Shown: positions 39,732 through 50,317, counted from the stretch's first letter. The stretch: DNA of 64,000 nt from Prorocentrum cordatum (GCA_963575745.1 CAUYUJ010019340.1:81647-145646), one strand, 5' to 3'. Notes: a model not told the origin generated them from the sequence alone. Made by a program: numbers and translations.

Positions 39732-40842
39732 GGGACTCGTAGAGCTTCCTGACAACATGTCGTGTCGAAAAAAATGCACACACCAAATAATTTTTCAGCC
39801 CAGGCAATTTCAGACCTCTCGGATGCAACAGCCGAACGCCCCCGATGCTTCTGGATTGTCTTCTGTACGAGCTCTGTAGCTCTTCTACAGCCCGAGTTAC
39901 GTGCGTAAATCGACAGCACCTCTCAAGATGACTCGAACAATACGAATAGTTTGGCAAAGATAGCTCGAATATCAGACCGAGTTCAGACCTGAGCATACGC
40001 GTCTGATGTCTCTGAATCGATTCCTGTGATTACCAGCCCTGCAGCCCCCCCCTGCAGCTCGAGCTAAGTGCAGGAAACCCACAGCACCTCTCAGGATGAC
40101 TCGAACAATACGAATAGTTTCGCGGACCTAGATCGGGCAGCAGACAGAGTTCGAAGCTCTGGATTCGATAGGCGGACGCGCCTGATGTCTCCGAATCGAT
40201 TCCAGTGATTACCAACCATGCAGCTCCCCTACAGCCCGAGTTGAGTGCAGAGAACCAAAAGCATCTCTCAAGATGACTCGAACAATAGGAATAGTTTCGA
40301 GATTCTAGATCGGGCAGCAGACCGAGTTCAGAGCTCTGGATTCAACAGACAACGGCCAATAATGATTCTGAATCAGATTCTGTACGCATCAGCTCTGTAG
40401 CTGTCCTCTAGCTGACTTAAGTACAGAAAACCGAGAGCGTCTGTCAAGATGACTCGAATAATACGAATAGCTTTGCGGACCTAGCTCGGCTAGCAGACCG
40501 AGTGCAGACCTCTGGGTTCAACAGACGAACGCGCCTGATAATTCTGAATCGATTAGCTGCGCTTACCAGCTCTGTAGCTGTCCTGAAGCTCGAGCTATCT
40601 TGAGAAAACCGTCACCGCGTATCAAGATGACTCGAAACGGCCGATCCCCCCTGAACGCTTTTTGGCAGTAAAAGATACCGGGCTGAGATCAAGATGGCGA
40701 GCGGGAATAAGATCGAATATCACGGGAAAATACTAGAGCTCAAACGAATTGAGGAATTTCGCGAACATAATTTTCAACCGACCAAAAGTCACCAAAAAGT
40801 CCGTCGAGATTTTCTTGCCAACTAGCTCTCCAGCGCGCCGGA
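39732..40842. repeat. Satellite array and terminal block, duplicated copy 2
   Basis: This is the second copy of the segment at 38265-39350. It ends with GATGGCGAGCGGGAATAAGA and AACTAGCTCTCCAGCGCGCC. Confidence 0.75.
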
Positions 40843-40884
40843 ACTGGGCGCCGGCGGTAAACCGTCAACCTTCCTTACCGCCAG
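40843..40884. repeat. H element hairpin
   Basis: CCGGCGGTAA (40851-40860) and TTACCGCCAG (40875-40884) enclose ACCGTCAACCTTCC. Confidence 0.8.
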
Positions 40885-41750
40885 GACTCGTAGGGCTTCC
40901 TGAGCATATATTATGGCGAAAAAATTGCAGAGAACGAATAATTTTTCAGCCTAAACGATTTCAGACCTGTCGATTCAACAGCCAAGCGCCTCTCATGCTT
41001 CTGGATCGTTTTCTGTGCGCACGAGCTCCGTAGCTCTCCTACAGCCCGAGTTACGTGCGAAAATCGACAGCATCACTGAAGATCACTCGAACAATACAAA
41101 TAGTTTCGCGAATCTATCAAACCAAGCTCAGATCTCTGAATGCAACAGGCGAACGCGCCTGATGTCTCCGAATCGATCCCTGTGATTACCAGCCCTGCAG
41201 CCCCCTTACAGCCCGAGTTAAGTGCAGAAAATCGACAGCACCTCTGGAGATTACTCGAATAATACGAATAGCTTCGCGAACCTAGCTCGGGCAGCAGGCC
41301 GATTTCAGGGCTCTAAATGCGACAGGTGGACACGACTGATGTCTCTGAATCGATTCCAGTGATTACCAGCCCTATAGCCTCCTTACAGCCCGAGTTCAGT
41401 GCAGAAAACGGACAAGACCTCTCAAGATGACTCGACGAATGCAAATAGTTTTGCGGACCTAGCGGGCAGCACACCGATTTCCGAGTTCTGGATTCGGCAG
41501 GCGGACGCGCATGATGTCTCCGGATCGATTCCTGAGTACGAGCCCTGTAGCCCCCCTACAGCCCGAGTGGAGTGCAGAAAACGGTCAGCATCTCTCAAGA
41601 TGACTCCAACAACACGAATAGTTTCGCGGATCTAGCTCGGGCAGCAGACCGAGTTCAGACCTCTAGATCAAACAGACGACGATGATTCGCAATCGATTTC
41701 TGCAAGAATGACCTCTGTAGATGCCCTACAGCTCAAGTTAAGTTCAACAT
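40885..41750. repeat. Satellite array
   Basis: About five units with GAACGAATAATTTTTCAGCC, AATACGAATAGCTTCGCGAA, CTGATGTCTCCGAATCGAT and TACAGCCCGAGTT. Confidence 0.7.
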
Positions 41751-41780
41751 ACTGGCGCCGGCGGTGAACCGTCAACCTGG
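41751..41780. repeat. Left half of H element, LINE insertion site
   Basis: ACTGGCGCCGGCGGTGAACC and GTCAACCTGG end at 41780, directly before the T run of the LINE tail. The right half starts at 47526. Confidence 0.82.
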
Positions 41781-41997
41781 TTTTTTCGTTTCGCGGACTC
41801 ACGGGCCCCAAGGCCCTGTCCAGTCCGAAGCGGGCGGGCACGCCAAACGCGGGCCACCGAGCGGCTTAGGCGGGAGCCTCACCACGCCAAGCGCGTGGGG
41901 GGCGGCTTAGGCGGTAGCCTCTGGCAGCTCTTATAAGGAGTGTGTACATCAACACAAATGTGTGCACGCAAGAAGGCAACAACACAAATGAGAATCA

Positions 41998-43545
41998 TCA
42001 ATCACACAACTTATCGCTAAAGTAGGCCTGCAAAACCCGTGGGAGTGCTGCAATGACGCACTCTGCAGCGGAGAGTTCCGCATCCGTCACCGTGGACCCG
42101 TCTTGGAGAGCAAAGGAGCAAACATATACGTCCTTGAAGATAATCTGGGGGGATTCACAAAAAGAAGAGGTGGGCGAAAGATGGGAGAATCGAGATCGCA
42201 ATCCAATCTGAATCCAAGCTCCACTTCCAGCTCCCAGGCTGCACACACCACCATCAAAGCCCGCTTTGATGAGGCAAGGTTCGTAGCATGACTGTTCGTA
42301 TGGCTGCAACTGGTACTGTTCGTTCGTGTATTGGTGGCCCTCGCGGGCCTGGTGGGTAAGGAGGTCTGCTTTCTCGTTCCATTCCCGAAACTCATGCTTG
42401 AGAAGATCGCGTCCTGCTTCAGCAGGTCTGACACCATACATACAACACATTCCTTCTAAAGTATTGATCATATTATCTACACGTGTCTGGTACAAGTGAT
42501 TATCAGCCTTCCAGAGGCCGCAAAGCCAGCAAATGATAAGAAGAGAATCTCCTGTGATCTCCAGCGGCACGCCTCCAGAAGTCACGTCCCAACAAGTGCT
42601 CTTCATATTGTGGATAGCTAATCTCTTACTGAATCGAAGGCGCGCAGCAAGAGAATCGTCATCTGTAACAACATGCTCCTCATTTCGTTCTGCTAGAAAG
42701 ACGGGGGAGTTACCATCATGGATACCTTTGCATTGCTTCTGGAAAAGCTTAAGCATAGAGGGTGTACAATGATGTGCTGCAAACTGCATGAAGGCATGAA
42801 GGCCACCCTGAAACCCTTCCCACCACCGTGGGCCGAAGAACTCATGAAAGGGAGTCTGCCAACAACGTTGTCCAATCGCTTGCCCTCCTGACCTCCAGCG
42901 TTTCATAACGCCGCATTCCCTCCACTTGCCGAATGCGCGAAGGGCTTCTCCCTCAAGTGTGCGCTGCGTGTCATAACTTATTCCAAAGGCAATCAAACAC
43001 ATGCGTGCGTCACTCCATGCTCTGTGCTTGTCCGTCATGTCCTGTCCCTGATACAACCTCTGTGAGTATGCCGAAACATCCTTCGCCAGCAGCCACTGTG
43101 CCCGGAGAAATCTCTGGACCAAGCTGTGATACCCAGCCTCTGCGAACTTCGATCTGGCGGCGTTGTATCTTCTCTCATTCCATGTAGCATAGGATTCGTC
43201 TGGTTCTCGACGGCATCGAAGCATGAAGCACAAACACTTACCCTCAAACGCGTGCAAGGCATGGAGGCTGTCCGAGTCGGCCGTGCAACCGTCCGCACCG
43301 AAGAGGGCGATACTCTGAACCTTTTGCTGGTACCGTAGGAACTTATCCTTAAGAGGCGTGCTGTTGTTCCGAAAATATCCTGCCTGGGAATAAAATGTCC
43401 GACGAGCCGCCTCGATTCTAGAGTCCACGTCAAGGTGTGAAGAATACTTATAGTCAGAGAACAGCTGGATACCTAGAACCGTCATCTCCGTAACACGCCT
43501 GAACCGCATTACGTCATTCTGGAAGGGAACAAGCAAGTCGGCTGA
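41998..43545 (-). pseudogene. LINE ORF2 C-terminal half: thumb, connector, permuted RNase H
   Basis: The 512-codon frame starts where a frameshift near 43545 joins it to RT. It contains FEGKCLCFMLRCRREPDESY, FFGPRWWEGFQGGLHAFMQF and KRLAIHNMKSTCWD, then the RNase H motifs EITGDSLLIICWLCGLW (D330), LLKHEFREWNEKADLLTHQA (D391), AGFDGGVCSLGAGSGAWIQI (D428) and STVTDAELSAAECVIAAL (E487). Between D330 and D391 lies the LYQTRVDNMINTLE helix, as expected between those two elements of a normal RNase H. The domain therefore runs from strand 4 to helix E and then from strand 1 to helix A. It ends at a TGA at 41998. Confidence 0.88.
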
Positions 43546-44936
43546 AGTAGGATCTGCCCCTCAGAATCTCTCGCAGCGTCGGCTCCGAAGACCATGTAAA
43601 GCAAGCTTGAGGGTTTCCAACGCATGCCGAAATCTTGGAGTCTAACAGTATGGTCGTGAATCATGTGTGCCAATTATTCCCTGCTTCGTGCCAAGATGTA
43701 GCAATTATCTGCCCATACGAAGTGATTGACGACCGACGTGTAGGACGACTTGCCAGAATCCATGGGGTCCCCAGTTTTAAAACACACTTGATAGCCTATG
43801 TTCTGTCTATCCCATTGTCGAAAGGTTTCCTGCAACATCGCAACGATAATTAAATTGAAACCTAGGGGTCCCTCGGCTCCGCCCGTTCTAATACATCGAT
43901 CCCATCTCACACCCTCCACCTCGATACTTTCATGGCAAACCGTACCCACACTATCACATAGTGGATCAAGAAATGCATATTGAAGATGATAAGGTACATG
44001 TGCGTGCTGTAAACCACGTCTAACATTGGCTACCGTGCAATGGTCGAAGGCCTGTAGGATATCTGCGTTGGCTAGATGTGCTGTTTCCCCCTTGCCCCAT
44101 GTAGAAGCATGCTGGCCGATGTGTTTCAAGCTCGCCGTGATCTCGTTCGTGGTGCGATTAGATCGGAAGCCGCAAAGTCCTAGAGGGCGAAAGAGACAAT
44201 TTCGCTCGACATGTTGTTCCACAAGAATAACAATACATGTGCTATACCATCGTGCAATTGCGTTCTGCATACATAGGAGCCTACCGTCCTTAAGATCAGT
44301 GATGCCAGGAAGCTTGGGCATAAAGGAGATGAGGATATCACGCCATGAGGAGGGGTACGGTGTGCACATGTGTAGCATATCGTCGAACAGGCGTCGGATG
44401 TTGCGCAATACCGTCCAAGGGAGACACTTTAACACCTCACACGGTACTCGATCTGGCCCTGTGGCTCGTTGTGTACGAAGGCGCGCCCGGCCACGTCCGA
44501 GTAACGCCATAGTGATGGTCGAATACGTGCTGCTACGAAGCTCCTCCCTCGCCTTCTCCTTGATCTCCTCCATCATACTAGTGTTCTCCTCCCGCATCTG
44601 TTCCGATGAAAATTCATTTCTGCAGAAACTGTCGAGCTCCTTCCTCCAAACATCCCTGTCCTCCGTCTCCTGGCCCTCCACCACCAAGTGTTTAATATGA
44701 TGACGAGTCTTGCGACGATTGAGGGGGCACTTCCAAGCTGCAACATCTCTGCGATATCGACGGCGAAGTAGATTAATCTCACTCCTGAAACGCTTCTTTT
44801 CCTCTGGCGTCGTGTCTGACGGTAGTTCCCGCCATCGCTCCAAAAGACGAGTCAACTCGGTCGGCCTCACAGGTGGCCTCTGCTTGCCGCTCTGCGCCGT
44901 GGTAAAGTCCACGTCAGGAGCAGCAACAAAAGACTA
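43546..44936 (-). pseudogene. LINE ORF2 reverse transcriptase with in-frame stops
   Basis: Downstream of an in-frame TAG at about 44935 the frame reads DFTTAQSGKQRPPVRPTELT, a basic linker, RATGPDRVPCEVLKCLPW, SFMPKLPGITDLKDGRLLCM, LANADILQAFDHCTVANV (motif A), RTGGAEGPLGFNLIIVAM (motif B), NHFVWADNCYILARSRE (motif C). A TAA follows, where the 55 kb copy has a GAA codon, and then GMRWKPSSLLYMVFG (motif D) in the same frame. Motif C is WADN. The stops replace sense codons of the sister copy, so they are later mutations. Confidence 0.87.
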
Positions 44937-45989
44937 AATGAGCGTGCTAGGCAAGCTGGCTGGCTCCATCTCGAGAGAACGTGCGGGAATCCCACGAAAC
45001 ACAACATCTCCCAAACTCCGATCCACCCTCCTCCTAGCATTGAACTCATCACCCCATGTCACGCATCGATATCCTACCAAGGAAGGCGCCGGTGGCTCCA
45101 CCCGCTCCCTGTCGTCACGTCGCACAATCACACGGCCAGGCGATGCAAACTGCCCAGTTAGAAGTGCATGATCACTTAATCGACTCCTATTCCTCCTTCC
45201 CCCTCTGGCATAACACCAAGATACTTCACACCCTGTGCACTCCCAACGGCTGGGTACCAAGATATAATCTAGCACCTTCTGGATTCGTCCGAAGCTTCGA
45301 TGCTCGCCCCACGCTTCCCAAGTAGGACGCCTATCTGCAGAAAAGGTATTGGCCGCCTTAAACATGTGGGTCTGCATGAACCCCAGTAGCATCTCCATCA
45401 TCCTCCTCCTCCTGTTGCTACGCTCTCTCTCCTCCGTCCCACAAGCCAAAGTCCTAACATCCTTCCTCAAGCCCTCTCCCGTGGCAAGGTACAGCTCCCC
45501 ATTGCATTCTAACTCACATAGCGGCGGTAGCTCAACATTCCCGTCAAGCATACAAACAAAGCTGGCCTGGCTATACCTGTGTCTAAGGCTTCTGAAAGTG
45601 GCAGACACACGCTCAAGCGCAAGTTCATACTCAGCTTCGCAATCTCCTCGATGAGAATCGGGCAGGTAGATAGAACAGACAACCAAGGGCGAGATGGAAG
45701 TACCGAACACACCGATGGCGAATCTAGAGAAGGTAGTAACGAATTCCCTGGACGTCGAGGCCCAACTCCGATCGAAGAGGAGCCCCGCCTTCCTGCAAGC
45801 ACTATGCTTGATCTGCCAACCGAGACGGGCGGCATCTGCATGAAGTATATTCTGGGCCTCCTGAAGCGCGAACAGACCGCCACATGCACGCATATGGTTA
45901 AGCACCTCCACGCCTCTGAAGTTGTTCTCACCAGCCTTGTCGAGGTTCCAGCATCCCAACTTGATACCCGACAGCCGGTGCCGGTTCGG
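44934..45989 (-). pseudogene. LINE ORF2 APE-type endonuclease
   Basis: This part nicks target DNA for target-primed reverse transcription. Motifs: CWNLDKAGE, LFALQEAQN (catalytic E), SIYLPDSH, CMLDGNVE (D and N), RPTWEAWGE, VLDYILVP and RLSDHALLTG (catalytic D and H). The frame follows the ORF1 TGA (45990-45992) directly with no other stop. There is no ATG before the CWN motif, so a conventional start cannot include the whole domain. It ends at a TAG that is sense in the 55 kb copy. Confidence 0.88.
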
Positions 45990-47365
45990 TCACACCCGGC
46001 GGTTGACCTCGATCTCAAAGGCCGGCGCTGTGATCGTAAGATTTGGGAACTTCGCCTGAAGCTGACCCCACTGCGTCTCATGGATCGTCCACGTCTGGGC
46101 TGCTCCGAACTCTGCGATACAGATCGGGCGGAGGAGTCGGTCGCCCTGAGCCTTGACCCACATGTTCGATTTCGGGGGGCCTACCTCTCCCCTCACCTCC
46201 AAGACCAAGTTGTGGCGCTGGCACACGTTACGCCAGGCACCGCAAAAGCGGCCAACTGCACGAACATGGTCGTGCTTCCATGGAGCTGACTCGATATTGA
46301 AACGTAAGAGAGTCGGGTCGATGACCTGCGTCATACCTGCGATGAGCACGCTGGGATCTGGAATAATCGTCCCTTCTGGCAAGGGGGCTCGCTGCGCGGT
46401 GGGAGTCACGATGATCCTGAGAAGCTTCTGGAATCGATAGAGCACTTCACGATCTGTCATTGGAAGAAACTTGATGCGGCAACTGCCAAACATGTAGCGA
46501 CCCGAATTGATACGCTCTGTCCCCTCCTTGCTGAGAAAGGCCTGGTCATCTGAGGCAATCACTTTGGATATATTGTTCAGGAGTATCATGGTGTCGTCGA
46601 ATGTCAACATTTGAGCACAACGATTCTGATGATTGGCCCAATCTGCAACCCACCCCTTAATCTCGATATATGTTGGAGAGAATTGGCCCCTACCCCCGCT
46701 TCCTCCACCGCCACCGTCTGGAGGGCCACTCCCAGCGCTGAAGGTAGATATCGCACTCCCATTCTGAAGCGCTTTCAGTGTCTTCTCGAGTTCGTCCATA
46801 CGTTTATCCGTCTCATCCATACGTGTCGTGTGTTCTGCTAAAACTCCGTCCATCCTCTTGATGTCTGTCTTTGTGGCCTCAACAGTCTCACGGATATCGT
46901 CACCTACATCTTCCTGTTTGAACATTCCTTCAATCATCATACGCTGGAAGGGATCTGTGAACTGTGCCAAGGTCTGGGCCCTGCGTGCCTCAACATCAGG
47001 ACCTCGCTGTCTCTTAGTACCCGTAGTAGCAGCAGCTGCCTCCACGGAGCCCGACATGATGACTACGTCGCCTCTAAGGAGATCTTCGGAGATATTCCAA
47101 CGTTTACAAAAGTCTTGTTCCTCTCTGCGTCGCTTAAGGAGTTCTGCTGAAGCAACCCTAAGAACTGAATCGAAACGGTATCCTTCCGTACGAGCAAGGG
47201 GGACCGTCGGGCTGATGGGCCTGTCCGCGTCAAAATCTAATGAAGTCTGCCTCTGATACCACTGATCCGTCGTCTCAAGCCAATTGCCAAGACCCCACTG
47301 CTCCCGAAGCCAAGCCTGGTCCTCAGGCTCGTCCCAAGACGTGACTGGAAATTCCCAGAATCAGA
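45990..47365 (-). CDS. LINE ORF1 protein
   Basis: From an ATG at 47057 it is 355 residues. The frame is open upstream to about 47365 without an ATG, and those extra 95 or so codons (VTSWDEPEDQAWLREQWGL, TTDQWYQRQTSLDFD) align with the N-terminus of the 58 kb copy, so they are probably translated or recently were. Order of features from the ATG: basic KRQRGPD; FQRMMIEGMF; heptad-like coiled coil (TKTDIKRMDGVLAEHTTRMD and MDELEKTLKAL); Gly-rich linker; FSPTYIEIKGWVADW; and ESAPWKHDHVRAVGRFCGAW with VLEVRGEVGPPKSNMW. The probable role is RNA binding and particle assembly by analogy with other ORF1 proteins. I recognise no named C-terminal domain. It ends in TGA, followed in frame by ORF2. Confidence 0.8.
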
Positions 47366-47525
47366 ATACTACGGCGGCGCCCGCGGGGGGGGTGCGCGCC
47401 CAGAGGGAGGTGAGAACGCGCCCAGAGGGAGCAAAGACCAGCGCCCTGAGGAAGGAGGCCGCGCGGAGGTGGAGGAGGAGGGGGGAGCACGCTAGAACAC
47501 TTTCGTTTCTTGAGCCGTGCGGTTC

Positions 47526-48002
47526 TACCGCCGGGAACCTCGTAGAGCTCCTCTCACTGGTATGAGTGCAGAGAATCGACACAGAGTGAAAAAATAGAGA
47601 TTTTTCGAAAATCTTGAAATTCGATTGTTTCGATGTTCATATTCGCTCAGTTCCTGGAAGTCAACTCATGCAAAAAAGCATCGAGAGAGCTCAGCTGCTG
47701 TCAGAGAGGAGTTCATACGCCAATGTTCGGCGTAAAAATCTGCTTTCTCAAAATAAATGGTCAAATATCTTTCAAATTTTCGCAAAACCACCCAAAAGTT
47801 ATCACATTGTCCGCCTCGGCCGGCTGGGCCAACTAGCTCCACCCCGCGCCGGAATTCCTCTAGCCCATCGATGCCGAAGAGCTCTACGAGGTACCGACAA
47901 CGCGCATCAAGATGACTCGAAACAACCGATCCCGCCGCTCCAACGCGCCAGAATTACTCTTAAGCTTCCAGCAACTAGCTAAGGGAAGCTCTACGAGTTA
48001 TT
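47526..48002. repeat. H right half, A-type unit, M element and terminal-block piece
   Basis: TACCGCCGGGAACCTCGTAG, then A-type marks (CGATGTTCATATTCGCTCAG, CTCAAAATAAATGGTCAAAT), an M copy at 47830-47895 ending GAAGAGCTCTACGAGGTAC, then CCGATCCCGCCG and GGGAAGCTCTACGAGTTA. Confidence 0.65.
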
Positions 48003-48044
48003 ACTGGGCGCCGGCGGTAAACCATCAACCTCTGTTACCGCCGG
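48003..48044. repeat. H element hairpin, perfect 10-bp stem
   Basis: CCGGCGGTAA (48011-48020) and TTACCGCCGG (48035-48044) enclose ACCATCAACCTCTG. Confidence 0.85.
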
Positions 48045-48111
48045 GAGACTCGTAGAGCTTCCTGACAACATGTAATGTCGCAAAAAAATACACCGAAAAA
48101 AATGGTTGAGG

Positions 48112-48425
48112 TTTAAGGTTTAGGCTTTAGGGTCCCACGCGCTCCCAGGCGCTCCCGAGCGCTCCCAGCCCGGCGCTCCCCGGCGCTCCCCGGCGCTCCC
48201 AGGCGCTGCCGCGCTCCCAAGCGCTCCCAAGCGTTCCCAGGTGCACCCAGGCGCTCCCAGGCGCTCCTCCCAGGCACTCCCCGGCGCTCCCAGGCGCTCC
48301 CCGGCGCCCCCTCCCAGGCGCTCCCAGGCGCTTCCCAAGCGCTCCCAGGCGCTCCCAGGCGCTCCCACGCGCTCCCAAACGCTCTCAAGCGCTTCCAGGC
48401 GCCCCCAAGTGCGCCCAGAAGCGCT
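48112..48425. repeat. 10-bp minisatellite (GGCGCTCCCA), second array
   Basis: After degenerate TTTAGG repeats, about 28 copies of the same 10-mer as at 26.9-27.3 kb. Open frames here are a by-product. Confidence 0.93.
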
Positions 48426-48589
48426 TAGAGCGCCCCACGTGTTTTTACGTGTCGGAGACATGTAGAGCACCATCCGAGGACGAAAGGTCCCCGGGTTTAG
48501 GGTGTTGTATTCTTCGAAGATCAAGCATGGCTTATCTTTGCATCGTAGATCCCCAAGCGTGGGCTCAGGTAGCCCTAGGCTACCAGGAC

Positions 48590-48697
48590 GACCCAGTCGG
48601 GCAACCAGCTGAAGCATCTCAGAGAAGCCCTGTCTCTCGTAGACGGCGACGGTGATGCGCGGTGGGGCGGGCAGAAGCACAACGAGGTGCTTGGGAA
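48590..48697. repeat. Duplicate of the 27.47-27.56 kb block
   Basis: CTCGTAGACGGCGACGGTGA and CACAACGAGGTGCTTGGGAA lead again into a TTTAGGG tract. Confidence 0.85.
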
Positions 48698-48753
48698 TTT
48701 AGGATTTAGGGTTTAGGGTTTAGGGTTTAGGGTTTAGGGTTTAGGGTTTAAGG
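48698..48753. repeat. Telomere-like TTTAGGG tract, about 7-8 copies
   Basis: Clean TTTAGGG copies follow one ATTTAGG variant. A shorter tract is at 48848-48864. Confidence 0.97.
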
Positions 48754-48773
48754 TTTCCGAGCAGAACCATCCT

Positions 48774-48804
48774 ATCCCCCCCTCACCAGGGTGTAGGGGG
48801 GGAT
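48774..48804. repeat. C-run/G-run hairpin after telomere-like tract
   Basis: ATCCCCCC and GGGGGGAT flank TCACCAGGGTGTA. The same hairpin with a different loop is at 50318-50348. Confidence 0.85.
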
Positions 48805-48880
48805 GGATGGGTGCGTTGAGTCCCGCCCCATCCGCCCAGAGTCATTGCTTTTAGGGTTTAGGGTGGTCTACCCCCCTCGC

Positions 48881-48900
48881 TCCCCCCTAGCAAGGGGGGA
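48881..48900. repeat. C-run/G-run hairpin
   Basis: TCCCCCCTAGCAAGGGGGGA: seven-base arms with a short loop. Similar hairpins are at 50423-50441 and 61082-61100. Confidence 0.85.
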
Positions 48901-49130
48901 AGTGTGCAGGCGTCGGCAAGAGTGAGTGGCCGCGTACCAGGGATGAATGAGAAGAGTCGTCCTTCGCGAAAGTTACGCGTGCGACCTAGGCCCGCGCGGG
49001 CGGGGGAATGTGAATCCGGTATATCGGTAATTTTCCTTGGTTTAGCTCTCCCAGAGAGGTCTGCGCACGCTCTTGAGGATATGTTTTGTTCACTACCCTG
49101 GGAACGATCCTCTGGGAGCTCCTTCACGCC
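48901..49130. repeat. Duplicated flank of the 13-bp array
   Basis: GGGGGAATGTGAATCCGGTA to GGGAACGATCCTCTGGG recurs at about 53191-53310. The first 80 bp also resembles 50450-50560 (GTCGTCCTTCGCGAAAGTTA). Confidence 0.85.
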
Positions 49131-49568
49131 AAGAGCTCTGGAGGGGAGCTCTGGGGGGGAGCTCTGGGGGAGAGCTCTGGAGGGAGAGCTCTGGGGGAGA
49201 GCTCCGGGGGAGAGCTCTGGGGGAGAGCTCTGGGGGAGAGCTCTGGGGGAGAGCTCTGGGGGAGAGCTCTGGGGGAGAGCTCTGGGGGAGAGCTCTGGGG
49301 GAGAGCTCTGGGGGAGAGCTCTGGGGGAGAGCTCTGGGAGAAAGCTCTGGGGGAGAGCTCTGGGGGAGAGCTCTGGGAGAGAGCTCTGGGGGAGAGCTCT
49401 CTGGGGAGAGCTCTGGGGGAGAGCTCTGGGGGAGAGCTCTGGGGGAGAGCTCTGGGGGAGAGCTCTGGGAGGGAGCTCTGGGGGAGAGCTCTGGGGGAGA
49501 GCTCTGGGGGAGAGCTCTGGGGGAGAGCTCTGGGGGGAGCTCTGGGGGAGAGCTCTGGGGGGAAGGGG
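49131..49568. repeat. 13-bp minisatellite (GAGCTCTGGGGGA)
   Basis: About 33 copies with a SacI-type GAGCTC palindrome in each. A 13-bp period cycles through all three frames, so every frame of both strands is open. None is a gene. Confidence 0.97.
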
Positions 49569-50226
49569 GTCTCGTTGTGGGAGCCCACAAGGAGCCTGGG
49601 GGAGCTCGTTATGGGAGCCCACAAGGAGCCAAGGAGCCCGGGGGAGCTCGTTGTGGGTACCCCCCAGAATCCTCCGTGATGCCGCATCAGGGAGGATTTT
49701 GGCCGGCGGACGCACAGAACCTTTGGACCATTGGATTTACGCCTTCGGCAATAAAACCTGCCCCAGCGCGCTCTTCCAGAGAAACCAAGCGTTCTGGGGT
49801 CAGTTTTAAGCAAATCCGGAGGTTTTTAAGCGCCGATACAAGTGCTTGGATATCAGAGAGGCTGCATGCGAGCGCGACAAGGGGGACCAGCGCGGCGGCG
49901 GGCAAACCCAAGCGCTAATTTTACGATTTCGGCTATCTAAGCGCCGCAGCGCGCTTCCGTAGCGAAGCCAAGCGTCCTGGGGCAGTTTCTAAGGAAATCC
50001 AATGGTTTTTAAGGGAAAGCCTAAACCCGCGGCCCAATACCCTAAACTCACCAGGGCCGGCCGCGATTTGGGAGCATCCGGCCCCGGGTTAGGGGTTATG
50101 TGTTTCTGAGCGAGACACAGCCTCAGGCCGGCAGGCCGATTGTGGCGGTGAGCTCGACTGGCAGCTCGCTCTCACTAGCAGATCCTTACAGGCGTGGCGA
50201 TGCGCGCCCCCAGGGCCGCGCCTGCA
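49569..50226. other. Subtelomere-like sequence without a recognised gene
   Basis: It begins with GGGAGCCCACAAGGAGCC repeated. 50060-50226 (GGGAGCATCCGGCC; TCACTAGCAGATCCTTACAG; GCGCCTGCAGTTTAGGG) is duplicated at 53775-53945. No protein family seen. Confidence 0.6.
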
Positions 50227-50300
50227 GTTTAGGGTTTAGGGTTTAGGGTTTAGGGTTTAGGGTTTAGGGTTTAGGGTTTAGGGTTTAGGGTTTAGGGTTT
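50227..50300. repeat. Telomere-like TTTAGGG tract, about 10 copies
   Basis: The longest TTTAGGG run in the window. Another short tract lies at 50395-50408. Confidence 0.98.
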
Positions 50301-50317
50301 CTGCGCAGAACCATCCT

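Larger units (their letters stand above)
41781..47525 (-). mobile_element. Near full-length LINE, 5.7 kb
   Basis: It fills the loop of an H element. Right to left it carries a 5' UTR that begins CGGCTCAAGAA (shared with the 54 kb copy), ORF1, one UGA, ORF2 (APE, RT, connector, permuted RNase H) and a 3' UTR with a 45-bp tandem duplication (GCGGCTTAGGCGGGAGCC type). The plus-strand left end TTTTTTCGTTTCG is the complement of an A-rich tail. ORF2 has two nonsense codons and one frameshift, so this copy is dead. No clear target duplication is seen. Confidence 0.92.

Noticed and set aside
48858-49918. Long Gly/Ser/Glu/Leu-Trp or Pro/Arg/Ala/Leu repeat proteins on both strands
   Set aside because: A by-product of the stop-free 13-bp minisatellite; the same frames reappear at 53.3-53.8 kb for the same reason.
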